In this document: positions 1 to 6,500 of the stretch, one piece after another
How the letters are laid out: every line of letters begins with the position of its first letter
Numbering within the stretch: the first letter of the stretch is position 1
Source: an uncultured Erysipelotrichaceae bacterium
Lineage (GTDB): Bacteria; Bacillota_I; Bacilli_A; Erysipelotrichales; Coprobacillaceae
Assembly (NCBI GenBank): GCA_900317015.1
Contig: ONFH01000146.1
Location: 1 to 8,252 of the forward strand
Direction of reading: 5' to 3'
Length of the DNA: 8,252 nucleotides
Made by a program: the position numbers and the translations under genes
The notes under the pieces: generated by a model
What the model was told of the DNA's origin: nothing
What the model saw: only the letters and a program-made list of their open reading frames with translations
Databases searched by the model: none

Positions 1-215
1 TCATACCTTCATCTCATTGATTTCGTTCTTATTTTGTAACGTAAATACTAAAAATAGAAAAGCTTGTCAAAAATGGTATGAATTTTGGCATTTTTGCTCT
101 CGGAATTTTGAGTGTAAAGCATTATAAAAAAAATAGAGTGAATTGTTGCGAAGACAACAGAATATTATTGTTAGTAGTGTCAAACTAAAGGTGAAGGATA
201 AAGGAGGTCGATCCT
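1..215. other. AT-rich leader upstream of the DUF1858-cupin unit
   Basis: No supported gene lies in this stretch. It should hold the promoter of the following two-gene unit, but no -35/-10 pair with good spacing stands out on the plus strand. A small hairpin, TGTTG (144-148) and CAACA (155-159) around the loop CGAAGA, lies in the probable 5' untranslated region. It is too short to call a regulatory element. The strong AAGGAGG at 201-207 belongs to the next gene. Confidence 0.4.
42..70 (-). promoter_or_regulatory. possible promoter reading leftward out of the window
   Basis: On the minus strand a perfect -35 hexamer TTGACA (65-70) is separated by exactly 17 bases from TATTTA (42-47), a weak -10. 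Transcription would leave the window within about 35 bases, and the minus strand at 1-20 contains a GAAGG element that could be a ribosome binding site for a gene just beyond the edge. The poor -10 and the absence of a visible start codon with an open frame keep this tentative. Confidence 0.25.
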
Positions 216-452
216 ATGAGTAAAGTGATTGATATGAATAAGAATGTTTCAAGTTTATGTGATGAATATCCTGAACTTATTGATATTTTAGCAAGCTTAG
301 GTTTAACGCCCTTAAAGAATCCTATGATGAGAAAGACCATGGGATCACGTATGACATTACTAAAGGCTTCTAAGAAGATGGGGATTCCTATGGAAATGAT
401 TAATGCATCATTAGAGAGTCATGGCTTTAATGTGAATACAAGTATTGAATAA
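216..452 (+). CDS. DUF1858 domain-containing small protein
   Basis: This 78-residue protein is essentially one DUF1858 domain. The pattern EYPELIDILASLGLTPLKNP (residues 18-37), followed by an MRKTMG...MTLLKASKKMGI segment and a C-terminal helix ending near HGFNV, is the fold also found at the N-terminus of DUF438-type proteins. The family is linked to redox and haem-sensing contexts, but its biochemical role is not established. The single cysteine (C15) is not in a CxxC arrangement, so a metal site is not evident. The ATG at 216 is fixed by AAGGAGG at 201-207, eight bases upstream. Only 16 bases separate its stop from the preferred start of the cupin gene, so the two are probably cotranscribed. 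A cytoplasmic location is expected, since there is no signal peptide or membrane segment. Confidence 0.8.
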   Translation: MSKVIDMNKNVSSLCDEYPELIDILASLGLTPLKNPMMRKTMGSRMTLLKASKKMGIPMEMINASLESHGFNVNTSIE

Positions 453-468
453 GAAGGATGTGATGACT

Positions 469-1122
469 ATGAAAGAAAAAGTAGGACAAGTATTCTCAAT
501 CGCAAATGATCATGCACCAGTTGCTGGGTGCACGATCACTAAAGAAGTAAAAGGTGGGAATAATGCTATTACATATGTTTCTTTATCAGAAGAGACAGAT
601 ATTAGTGCTGAGATTCATCCCTATGGTAAGTTTATTATTGTTCATAGTGGTGATTTAACAATCTATAAAGCATTTGATCATGATATCACATTAGAAACAG
701 GAGAAAGTATTATTATTCCACCAGATTCACTAGCAGGAATGAAAAGTAGAAACGGTGTTGTTTATACCGAGATTACATTAAGGAGGACCGATCACATGAA
801 TAAAGTGATTAAAGCAGGAGAAGTATTTAAGTTAAAGGATTTAATTCCTTATCAGGAAGATCAGATTGTCAATATGGATGTTGTTCATAATGATGAAATG
901 AAGTTTGCCATTATGGCATTTGATGAAGGTACTGGTTTATCAGAACATGCAGCTCCAGGTGAAGCGTTAATTTTTGCTTTAGATGGTGAAGGTATTATTG
1001 GTTATGAAGGTGAAGAACATCTTATTAAAGCTGGCGAACAGTTCCACTTTGCTAAAGGAGGACTACACTACGTCAAAGCCACTAAGAAGTTTAAGATGGG
1101 CTTGTTATTAACGTTAGCATAG
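469..1122 (+). CDS. two-domain cupin protein (bicupin)
   Basis: The protein (217 residues from ATG 469) consists of two successive cupin beta-barrels, about residues 15-105 and 115-217. Cupins are small barrels that often hold a metal ion through conserved histidines and a glutamate. Here only the second domain keeps a plausible ligand set: H160 and E165 in the SEHAAPGEALIFALDGEG motif, and H200 (with H193 nearby) in the second motif. The first domain has HPYGKF in place of motif 1 and IPPDSLAG where a histidine would normally sit, so it is probably metal-free and structural. The start at 469 is preferred because AGAAGGA at 452-458 lies about ten bases upstream; ATG 463 is an alternative. The ATG at 445 would overlap the previous gene and has no binding site. 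The substrate is unknown, and no catalytic partner beyond the DUF1858 gene is adjacent. Confidence 0.8.
   Translation: MKEKVGQVFSIANDHAPVAGCTITKEVKGGNNAITYVSLSEETDISAEIHPYGKFIIVHSGDLTIYKAFDHDITLETGESIIIPPDSLAGMKSRNGVVYTEITLRRTDHMNKVIKAGEVFKLKDLIPYQEDQIVNMDVVHNDEMKFAIMAFDEGTGLSEHAAPGEALIFALDGEGIIGYEGEEHLIKAGEQFHFAKGGLHYVKATKKFKMGLLLTLA
780..798 (+). promoter_or_regulatory. strong internal ribosome binding site and in-frame ATG in the cupin gene
   Basis: AAGGAGG (780-786) is followed nine bases later by ATG (796-798), in frame with the cupin gene at its residue 110, exactly at the junction between the two cupin domains. Initiation here would give a 108-residue single-cupin protein that contains all the putative metal ligands. 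The site closely resembles the start region of the DUF1858 gene at 201-230: both have AAGGAGG, CGATC, then ATGARTAAAGTGATT, with one extra base in the spacer here. The match to the Shine-Dalgarno consensus is better than that of the upstream cupin start. Confidence 0.6.
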
Positions 1123-1131
1123 TTGAATGTG

Positions 1132-1161
1132 AGGAAGTCATAGATATTGTGACTTCCTTTT
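1132..1161 (+). terminator. intrinsic terminator of the DUF1858-cupin unit
   Basis: A perfect nine-base-pair stem, AGGAAGTCA (1132-1140) with TGACTTCCT (1150-1158), encloses a nine-base loop and runs directly into a short T tract. It starts ten bases after the cupin stop codon, the expected place for a factor-independent terminator. Confidence 0.85.
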
Positions 1162-1190
1162 ATGATGGCTGCAATAATGTTAATCCCATT

Positions 1191-1225
1191 AAAAAGCACA
1201 GGATATTTCGTTTCATCCTGTGCTT
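1191..1225 (-). terminator. intrinsic terminator of the minus-strand RNA
   Basis: An 11-bp perfect stem (1194-1204 paired with 1215-1225; arm AAGCACAGGAT) with a ten-base loop is followed on the minus strand by five T, reading 1195 down to 1191. On the plus strand the stem is followed by ACATTACAAA rather than a T run. Termination is therefore clearly better for leftward transcription, although leftward and rightward transcripts converge here. Confidence 0.75.
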
Positions 1226-1436
1226 ACATTACAAATATTAGCGGTTTTATGCTGGCTGTCAGCCGCGAAACCCTTCCGAATCCTTCAAATGTCACTGCTC
1301 TTTAAAGTCCACAGTGCAGACTCACCATGATCCCTGACGGGGGCTCGATATCCTTTCGAATATCTTATACGTCCTGCATTTAACCGGCGCAGGCACAGTT
1401 CAGCTTGACATGCCACTACATGGAATCTCTTGATTC
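1191..1436 (-). ncRNA. candidate structured non-coding RNA, family not identified
   Basis: No credible reading frame occupies this stretch, and it is richer in G+C than its flanks, with many nested complementary segments on the minus strand. In 5' to 3' order these are GAATC-AAGA-GATTC near the 5' end, CCTGC with GCAGG, GATATTC with GGATATC capped by a GAAA tetraloop, CACTG with CAGTG, a GCGG...CCGC helix containing GCTG/CAGC, and the final terminator hairpin. The loop after CCTGC contains CGGTT, which could pair with AACCG near the 3' end as a pseudoknot. An extended -10 (TGTTATCAT on the minus strand, hexamer at 1443-1448) just upstream gives a predicted start near 1436 and a transcript of about 245 nt. 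The sequence does not match RNase P, tmRNA, SRP, 6S, T-box or the riboswitch cores I can recall. A stand-alone structured class such as raiA is a guess only. No gene follows it on its strand before the convergent cupin gene, so a riboswitch role is unlikely. Confidence 0.6.
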
Positions 1437-1442
1437 ATCAGT

Positions 1443-1451
1443 ATGATAACA
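1443..1451 (-). promoter_or_regulatory. extended -10 promoter element for the minus-strand RNA
   Basis: On the minus strand TGTTATCAT combines a TGn extension with the -10 hexamer TATCAT. The -35 position at 17-base spacing reads TTTCCT, which is weak, as is common for extended -10 promoters. The implied start site is just before the first hairpin of the RNA. Confidence 0.4.
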
Positions 1452-1590
1452 TCAATACTTAACTAAGGAAACTAAAATGAACAGATGCTAACTTGAAAGA
1501 TTGTTTTGGGTATTTTACTTTATACTGATTTATGTAGATGAGAAGGACTCTAATCATATAGAATATCAGTAAAAGGAAGGGTGATTGAAT

Positions 1591-2885
1591 ATGCTTGTTG
1601 AATTGAGAATGAAAAACTATAAGTCGTTTTATGATGAAATGATCTCATCAATGACACCAGCACCCAAACAAAAGGGATTAGATTATAGTGTTCTTCATGA
1701 GAAAGTGGGGAACAAAGATCAAAAGGGATTATGCTCAGCTGTCATTTATGGTCTTCATGCATCTGGTAAGACTCATATTATTAGTGCTATGGAAATATTT
1801 TCGAGCTATTATACTAAGAGGAACTATCAATAATACTGATGCAAGTGTGAATGGCAATGCTGCTGCGTCATCATTAAAACTTATCCCTAACACGCATCAC
1901 AAGCCTTCTCCTGTTAAATGAGGCATTACGTTTGTAGAGCAAGGTTTTCTCATCAGCTATGATTTAGTGATGGACTTAGGTGGATTCTTAGAAAATGATT
2001 ATCCTCGAAAAATAATAAAAGAAACACTAGTCGTTAATCATAGGCAAATCTTTTGTTGTGAGGATACATTGGAAGTAGCATTACCTTCAATTATTAGGCC
2101 ACTTTCTAACAAGAGTATTAAGAGACTATCATCAAATATGAAAGCAATTGCTTCAGGCAGTTTAGTAGATACAGATTTCTTTTTAACAAATGGTTTTAGA
2201 ACCATCTTTGCAACTGAATTTGTAGATTTATTAACGTCTTGGTTTTCTGACAAGTTTATGGTGATTTATAAAGATAATCTGAACGTGATGAAGAAGTTTA
2301 TGAGTCCTAAAGAGAATTCCATTTATATGGATCATACGCTAAGTAAAGGTGTTAAAGAACTTGGGATCACCTCGAATGATTTAGGTTATCGTATCAATAG
2401 CAATGGTGAAAGTATTCTATGTTCAATTCTAAATAGGGACATAGCTCTTCTCGCTGAAGTCTTTGAATCTTCTGGTACGATGAAATTTATTTATGAGTTT
2501 CCCACTTGTACTTAAAGTATTAAAAACTGGTGGGACATTAGTGATGGATGAGTTTGATCGCTCTATTCATACAGCCACAGTTATGAACATCATCCTTGCT
2601 TTTCATAATGATGAAATCAATAAGCATCATGCTCAGCTTATTTTTACGACTCATAATCCTATCTTCTTAGATGCTTCCTTACTTAGAAGAGATGAGATTA
2701 AGTTTGTAGAACGTAATGAAGATAATAACAGTATTCATTATTCCCTTTCTGATTTTAAGACGGCTAGTGGTGTACGAAAGGGTGAAGACTATATGAATAA
2801 TTACTTTGTAAACAGATATGGAGCTATTAAAGATATTGATTTCAGTTCTATTTTCAAGGATATTGTTTCTGATAAAGCAAAATAA
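1591..2885 (+). pseudogene. disrupted AAA_15/AAA_21-type ATPase (abortive-infection class)
   Basis: Three fragments in different frames join into one ATPase of about 430 residues, the usual size for this family. The first (ATG 1591, after AAGGAAGG at 1573-1580) has an N-terminal MKNYKSF strand and a Walker A motif GLHASGKT. An apparent extra T in the run at 1798-1801 then shifts the frame; one base fewer would restore MEIFRAIILRGTINN. The second fragment continues to about 2490, interrupted by TGA at 1919-1921 with clear homologous-looking sequence on both sides. It ends in the signature-like ESSGTMKFI. A second shift of one base at about 2486-2493 leads to the third fragment, with Walker B LVMDEFD and the switch segment FTTHNP. 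Intact relatives usually sit beside an RloB or TOPRIM partner; none is found before the next promoter. The combined lesions indicate a decayed, probably non-functional defence gene. The two single-base shifts alone could also be sequencing errors. Confidence 0.85.
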
Positions 2886-2995
2886 ATACTTGAACATTGG
2901 GGTGTCCAAATTTAGAAAGTTTAAAGGTAATATATTATTTTCATTTGAATATAGTTCCTATTAGATATTTTAAATAACAAAACAGCACAAAATGT

Positions 2996-3041
2996 ATCGA
3001 TTTTTAAATTGATTGACCTCCGATGGGATCGATGATAAAAT
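2996..3041 (+). promoter_or_regulatory. sigma-A-type promoter with overlapping palindrome
   Basis: TTGACC (3013-3018) and TAAAAT (3036-3041) are spaced by exactly 17 bases, one mismatch each from the consensus. The predicted start is near 3048, about 27 bases before the ATPase ATG. An imperfect palindrome, ATCGATTTTTAAATTGAT (2996-3013), abuts and overlaps the -35 by one base, and the spacer holds CGATG-GGAT-CGATG (3021-3034). Both are plausible operator sites for a repressor; the HTH protein encoded downstream in the same block is the obvious candidate, but this is inference. Confidence 0.65.
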
Positions 3042-3074
3042 GCATGTAGTGAAGGAAACAGGGGAGAATGGCTT

Positions 3075-4466
3075 ATGTACGAAGGTAGTGTTCGAATAGG
3101 AAAAATAATTATTAGTAATTTTAAAAATGTAAAAAATGGTCAGATTACGTTAAAAAACAGTAAAAAAGAATATAAGGCGAGTGTACTGGGCCTTTATGGA
3201 CAAAATGGTTCTGGAAAGACTGCGTTGATTGATGCAATTATGTTATTAAAGTATGCACTATGTGGAATGAAAGTCCCTAAAGAATATGCAGATTATATAA
3301 ACATCGAATCCGACTATGCCACGTTGAGCTTTGATTTTTCAGTTGTAATGCCTAAAAAAGATAGATCATATTATGTGACTTACGAATTTGATTTAAAAAA
3401 AGAACTTAACAACAATGATCAAAATGAATCTACAGAAGAAGAGCATTATAAAGCTGTAATTGTTAATGAGGTGCTGAGCTTTCGTCTTCAAGGAGAAAAG
3501 CACCGTATGTCACAACTCATGAATACGAAAACAAAAGGTGTGTTTGTGCCTAAGATTAAATATGAGGAATTAATTGGTAAAGATCCAGATGAAATGATGA
3601 ATTTGCTGGTAGATAAACGTTATACATATCAAGATTCAAGATCTTTCTTATTTTCAAGAGAATTACTTAATGTAATACGTAAGAACTGTCATAATGAAAT
3701 ATATTTAGATCTCATTAACAGACTTGTAACTTATGGAAATTATGAGTTATTTGTCATTAATACTCAAAATAGTGGATTAATAACATTAAATGCTCTTCCA
3801 CTGTCATTTAAATACGAGGGAGAAAAATCTGGATTTTCAGGAAATTTTATGCTTCCGCTTGATAGGCCACAAACGCTTCCTAAAGTGTTAGTCGATCTAA
3901 CAGAAAAGATGATTCCAAATATGAATGAGGTGCTTAAACAAATTGTACCTGGTCTAACGATTAGTCTTCATAACCTTGGGCCGCAAGCATTAAAAAATGG
4001 TGAAACAGGATATAGTGTTCAGCTGATGTCAAGGAAAAACAGTGAGGAGATTCCTTTGCGCGATGAATCTGAGGGAATCAAGAAAATTGTCTCAATATTG
4101 CAACTGCTTATTGTGATTTATAATAATGATTCTATTACTGTTGCTATTGACGAATTGGATTCAGGTGTTTTTGAATATCTTCTAGGTGAATTATTAAAGA
4201 TCATTTCAGAAGAAGGTAAAGGTCAATTGATTTTTACGTCTCATAACTTAAGACCATTAGAAACAATTGATAGAGGCTTTGTTGCTTTTACGACCACAAA
4301 TCCAGAAAATAGATATATCCGATTGACTAATGTTAAAGGCAACAATAATTTAAGAGACTTTTATTATCGAGACATTATTGTAGGTATGCAGAAGGAAGAA
4401 CTTTATGAGCCGACAAACAACTATAAAATTTCCTTGGCATTCAGAAAGGCTGGTAAAATGTATTGA
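3075..4466 (+). CDS. AAA_15/OLD-like ATPase of a putative two-gene defence system
   Basis: This intact 463-residue ATPase belongs to the SMC/ABC-related group of defence ATPases. It has an N-terminal IIISNFKNVKNGQITL strand typical of the class, Walker A GQNGSGKT (42-49), an ABC-signature-like ESEGIKKI (331-338), Walker B ITVAIDELD (354-362) with E360 as the catalytic glutamate, and a switch histidine in FTSHN (387-391). The region between Walker A and the signature is a variable insertion of about 280 residues. The start is set by AGGGGAG at 3060-3066, eight bases before ATG. The stop codon overlaps the start of the next gene, so coupled translation with the TOPRIM protein is likely. In related pairs (AbiL, PARIS AriA-AriB) the ATPase forms a scaffold that senses phage proteins and controls the nuclease; a similar role here is inferred. 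It is not a close copy of the broken ATPase upstream. Confidence 0.85.
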   Translation: MYEGSVRIGKIIISNFKNVKNGQITLKNSKKEYKASVLGLYGQNGSGKTALIDAIMLLKYALCGMKVPKEYADYINIESDYATLSFDFSVVMPKKDRSYYVTYEFDLKKELNNNDQNESTEEEHYKAVIVNEVLSFRLQGEKHRMSQLMNTKTKGVFVPKIKYEELIGKDPDEMMNLLVDKRYTYQDSRSFLFSRELLNVIRKNCHNEIYLDLINRLVTYGNYELFVINTQNSGLITLNALPLSFKYEGEKSGFSGNFMLPLDRPQTLPKVLVDLTEKMIPNMNEVLKQIVPGLTISLHNLGPQALKNGETGYSVQLMSRKNSEEIPLRDESEGIKKIVSILQLLIVIYNNDSITVAIDELDSGVFEYLLGELLKIISEEGKGQLIFTSHNLRPLETIDRGFVAFTTTNPENRYIRLTNVKGNNNLRDFYYRDIIVGMQKEELYEPTNNYKISLAFRKAGKMY

Positions 4467-5173
4467 CAAGAAAAAAAGTCGTTTATGTCATTGTAGAAGG
4501 ACCTTCGGATAGGAAGGCATTAGGTGTCTTGCTCTCAAATATATATGAAAATGATCGAGTGCACATTTATGTAACTCATGGGGATATAACTTCTGATTGG
4601 AGAACAACTCCAGCCAATATTGTTGCTAAAATAGGTAACTCTGTGAAAAGTTATGCAGCTGATTATTATTTAAAAAATAAGGACTTTAAAGAAGTTATTC
4701 ATATTGTTGATATGGATGGAGCATACATTTCCAATTCAGCGATTATAAGTGACGAAGAGGCAGACAAGGCATTATATAGTACAACAGAAATACATACTTG
4801 TGATCGCGAAGGTATCATTGAAAGAAATAATCACAAACGTGCCAACATTGAACGTCTAAAATCATTAAGAACCGTTTGGGGAAACATTCCCTACAGTGTT
4901 TATTATATGTCATGTAACTTAGATCATGTCCTTTATAATAAGTTGAATAGTACTGATGAAGAAAAAGAAAATGATGCAGACGAATTTGCAGAAAAGTATG
5001 AGGATGATGTACCTGGATTCTTAGAATTTATCAATGAATCTGATTTTTCTGTGGTTTCTGATTATCAAGAGTCTTGGGAGTATATTACTAAAGAACAGCA
5101 TTCGTTAGAAAGGCATACGAATTTGGGAATATGTTTCATCAAGGATAAGAAAATAGATCAGAAAAAACAATAG
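4463..5173 (+). CDS. TOPRIM-like nuclease subunit paired with the ATPase
   Basis: The 236-residue protein shows the two hallmarks of a TOPRIM fold: a first strand with an invariant glutamate, VVYVIVEGPSD (E12), and a later strand with the acidic pair HIVDMDGAYI (D83, D85), which would bind Mg2+. The first 100 residues match TOPRIM spacing. The rest, including YYMSCNLDHVLYNKLNST and a C-terminal SLERHTNLGICF, is an uncharacterised extension. It starts with TTG at 4463, which overlaps the ATPase TGA in a four-base TTGA; a TAA at 4454-4456 rules out an upstream start in this frame, and AAAGG at 4445-4449 is the only nearby weak binding site. Production probably depends on coupled translation from the ATPase. 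By analogy with AbiLii, AriB and OLD nucleases it would cut DNA or RNA when released or activated by the ATPase; the target is unknown. A DUF4435 or RloB assignment is possible but not shown. Confidence 0.75.
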   Translation: MTRKKVVYVIVEGPSDRKALGVLLSNIYENDRVHIYVTHGDITSDWRTTPANIVAKIGNSVKSYAADYYLKNKDFKEVIHIVDMDGAYISNSAIISDEEADKALYSTTEIHTCDREGIIERNNHKRANIERLKSLRTVWGNIPYSVYYMSCNLDHVLYNKLNSTDEEKENDADEFAEKYEDDVPGFLEFINESDFSVVSDYQESWEYITKEQHSLERHTNLGICFIKDKKIDQKKQ

Positions 5174-5202
5174 CATAAAGATGTTTCAAGAGGTGAAAAG
5201 TG

Positions 5203-6051
5203 ATGAATCAGATGATTAAAGAAATGAGAAAACTCTTAAATATGTCAAAAGATCAGCTTGCATCTGATCTTGGTGTTTCTTGTGCAGTAGTTGATAGATG
5301 GGAGAATGATGAAATTATCCCTGATAAACCTGCGCAACTTAAACTCTATACATTATGCAAAAAAAATGATCTTGATTTAACAGATTTTATTGTGAATAGA
5401 GAAATTCAATCATCAGATGAAACAGTCTTATATCATGCGTCGAGAAAGGGAATCAAGGGAAAGATTAGTCCGATAAGTAGAGAAAGATGTGATTTTGGAA
5501 AAGGATTTTACATGGGAACAGATCCCATTCAGCCTTTGACATTAGTGTGTAACGAGGATAAACCTGTTTTTTACTCGTTTTCAATGAACTTATCTGAATT
5601 GAAAGTCTTAGAGGTGAGTATGGATATTGATTGGGCGATGCTTATTGCTTACTATCGCGGATATCTTGAAAAGGGAAGAGATTCTGTACTCTATGAAAAA
5701 TATGCACATATGGCTGATGGGTATGATGTTATCGTGGGATTAATCGCTAATGACCGTATGTATCAGGTTCTTACAGATTTTTTTGAAGAGAGGATTACTG
5801 ATCGGGCATTGTTAGGGTCGCTTTCTGCTTTGAAACTCGGAAAGCAGTATGTGGCCATCACACAAAAAGCTTGTGATAAAATTTCTATTATTTCAAGTAG
5901 AGAGCTTTCGTCACTTGAACTGATGTTTTTAAAAGAGACAAGCATTGTGAGAAGACATGAAGGCTTGTCTATTGCCGATAAAGCTGTCAAAGAACATCGC
6001 AGAGATGGACTTTATTTTGATGAGATCTTAAGGGGTGAAAGAAATGACTGA
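5203..6051 (+). CDS. XRE-type HTH fused to a DUF3990 domain (putative ADP-ribosyltransferase toxin)
   Basis: Residues 1-62 form a classic XRE/HTH_3 domain (MRKLLNMSKDQLASDLGVS...VDRWENDEIIP, then LYTLCKKNDL). From about residue 73 a DUF3990 domain follows: LYHAS (H78), DFGKGFYMGTD (Y103), GYDVIVGLIANDRMY (A182-N183-D184) and the QYVAITQKA segment (Q215). The H, Y and late Q positions resemble the H-Y-[EDQ] triad of ADP-ribosyltransferase folds; catalytic activity is inferred. DUF3990 proteins are usually about 160-170 residues and toxin-like, so this 282-residue form with its own DNA-binding domain suggests toxin and autorepressor in one chain. About 45 residues follow the DUF3990 core. ATG 5203 is preferred over GTG 5200 because AGGTG at 5191-5195 is seven bases upstream. 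It lies 29 bases after the nuclease stop with no visible terminator between, so readthrough from the ATPase promoter is expected. Confidence 0.8.
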   Translation: MNQMIKEMRKLLNMSKDQLASDLGVSCAVVDRWENDEIIPDKPAQLKLYTLCKKNDLDLTDFIVNREIQSSDETVLYHASRKGIKGKISPISRERCDFGKGFYMGTDPIQPLTLVCNEDKPVFYSFSMNLSELKVLEVSMDIDWAMLIAYYRGYLEKGRDSVLYEKYAHMADGYDVIVGLIANDRMYQVLTDFFEERITDRALLGSLSALKLGKQYVAITQKACDKISIISSRELSSLELMFLKETSIVRRHEGLSIADKAVKEHRRDGLYFDEILRGERND

Positions 6052-6451
6052 TCAAGCATTAAGAACACCGCTTTCAAAGATGCAAGGGCATCTTTTTGAA
6101 CTTTCTGGTTTAAAAGGCTATGATAGTCAGATCTTTATTGAAACATTTATGAAATCTCAAATCGCCAAAGGTTTAGATAGTGACTTTGATTTTATGCAGT
6201 GGGCTGGTAAAGAATATATAATGGAACGAATGGAAGAAGAATATCCTCAGGGGTGCGTAAAAGGTGGGACAGTATATGATGGAGAAGTCTTATACTGGAT
6301 TGGCTATCTTTATCGCTATTGGCATTTTCTTACTGGGGAAAGTAGTCAAACAATTTATAATATAGCTGATGCGAGTACAATGAATTATACCTACTTAGGC
6401 TTCCACACTTTAGATGTAAAAGATGCTATTGATCGATTGAGGGGCATATAA
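6044..6451 (+). CDS. small conserved-looking partner of the DUF3990 protein (possible antitoxin)
   Basis: This 135-residue protein has no signal peptide or membrane segment and no named domain that I recognise. It is rich in aromatic residues: MQWAGKEYIMERMEEEYP in the middle, then GEVLYWIGYLYRYWHFLTGES and a C-terminal YLGFHTLDVKDAIDRLRG helix. ATG 6044 is chosen because AGGGGTG (6031-6037) is seven bases upstream; the longer frame from GTG 6035 would start inside that binding site. It overlaps the end of the HTH-DUF3990 gene by eight bases, which implies coupled translation and joint function. Position after a probable toxin suggests an antitoxin or a chaperone-like neutraliser; a substrate-adaptor role is also possible. 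No DNA-binding motif is visible, consistent with the HTH being on the toxin protein. Confidence 0.7.
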   Translation: MTDQALRTPLSKMQGHLFELSGLKGYDSQIFIETFMKSQIAKGLDSDFDFMQWAGKEYIMERMEEEYPQGCVKGGTVYDGEVLYWIGYLYRYWHFLTGESSQTIYNIADASTMNYTYLGFHTLDVKDAIDRLRGI

Positions 6452-6500
6452 CAACTAATATTTACTGAATTCAATTGAATAGAGGGTTAAAGATGTATGA

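Noticed and set aside
1261..1440. Cobalamin-riboswitch-like pieces (AGCCAGCA, CACTG) on the minus strand
   Set aside because: The conserved B12-box order and spacing are absent, and no gene lies downstream on that strand for it to control.
1688..1921. 77-residue plus-strand open frame overlapping the first ATPase fragment
   Set aside because: Only its part after about 1800 is meaningful, and that continues the disrupted ATPase; the earlier part is the wrong frame and has no ribosome binding site.
1919..1921. TGA read as tryptophan under an alternative genetic code
   Set aside because: The same gene carries two frameshifts, and the DUF3990 and ATPase genes in the window end at TGA, so the standard code is the simpler reading.
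2038..2253. 71-residue minus-strand open frame
   Set aside because: It lies antisense to the second ATPase fragment, has no convincing start signal and no recognisable domain.
2679..2909. 76-residue minus-strand open frame
   Set aside because: It is antisense to the Walker B/switch region of the broken ATPase and looks like a low-complexity shadow frame.
2886..3074. Remnant of a partner gene for the broken ATPase
   Set aside because: The 189 bases contain stops in all frames and only the promoter and leader of the next gene; no TOPRIM or RloB motif was found.
5763..5990. 75-residue minus-strand open frame
   Set aside because: It is antisense to the DUF3990 domain, with no ribosome binding site or domain.
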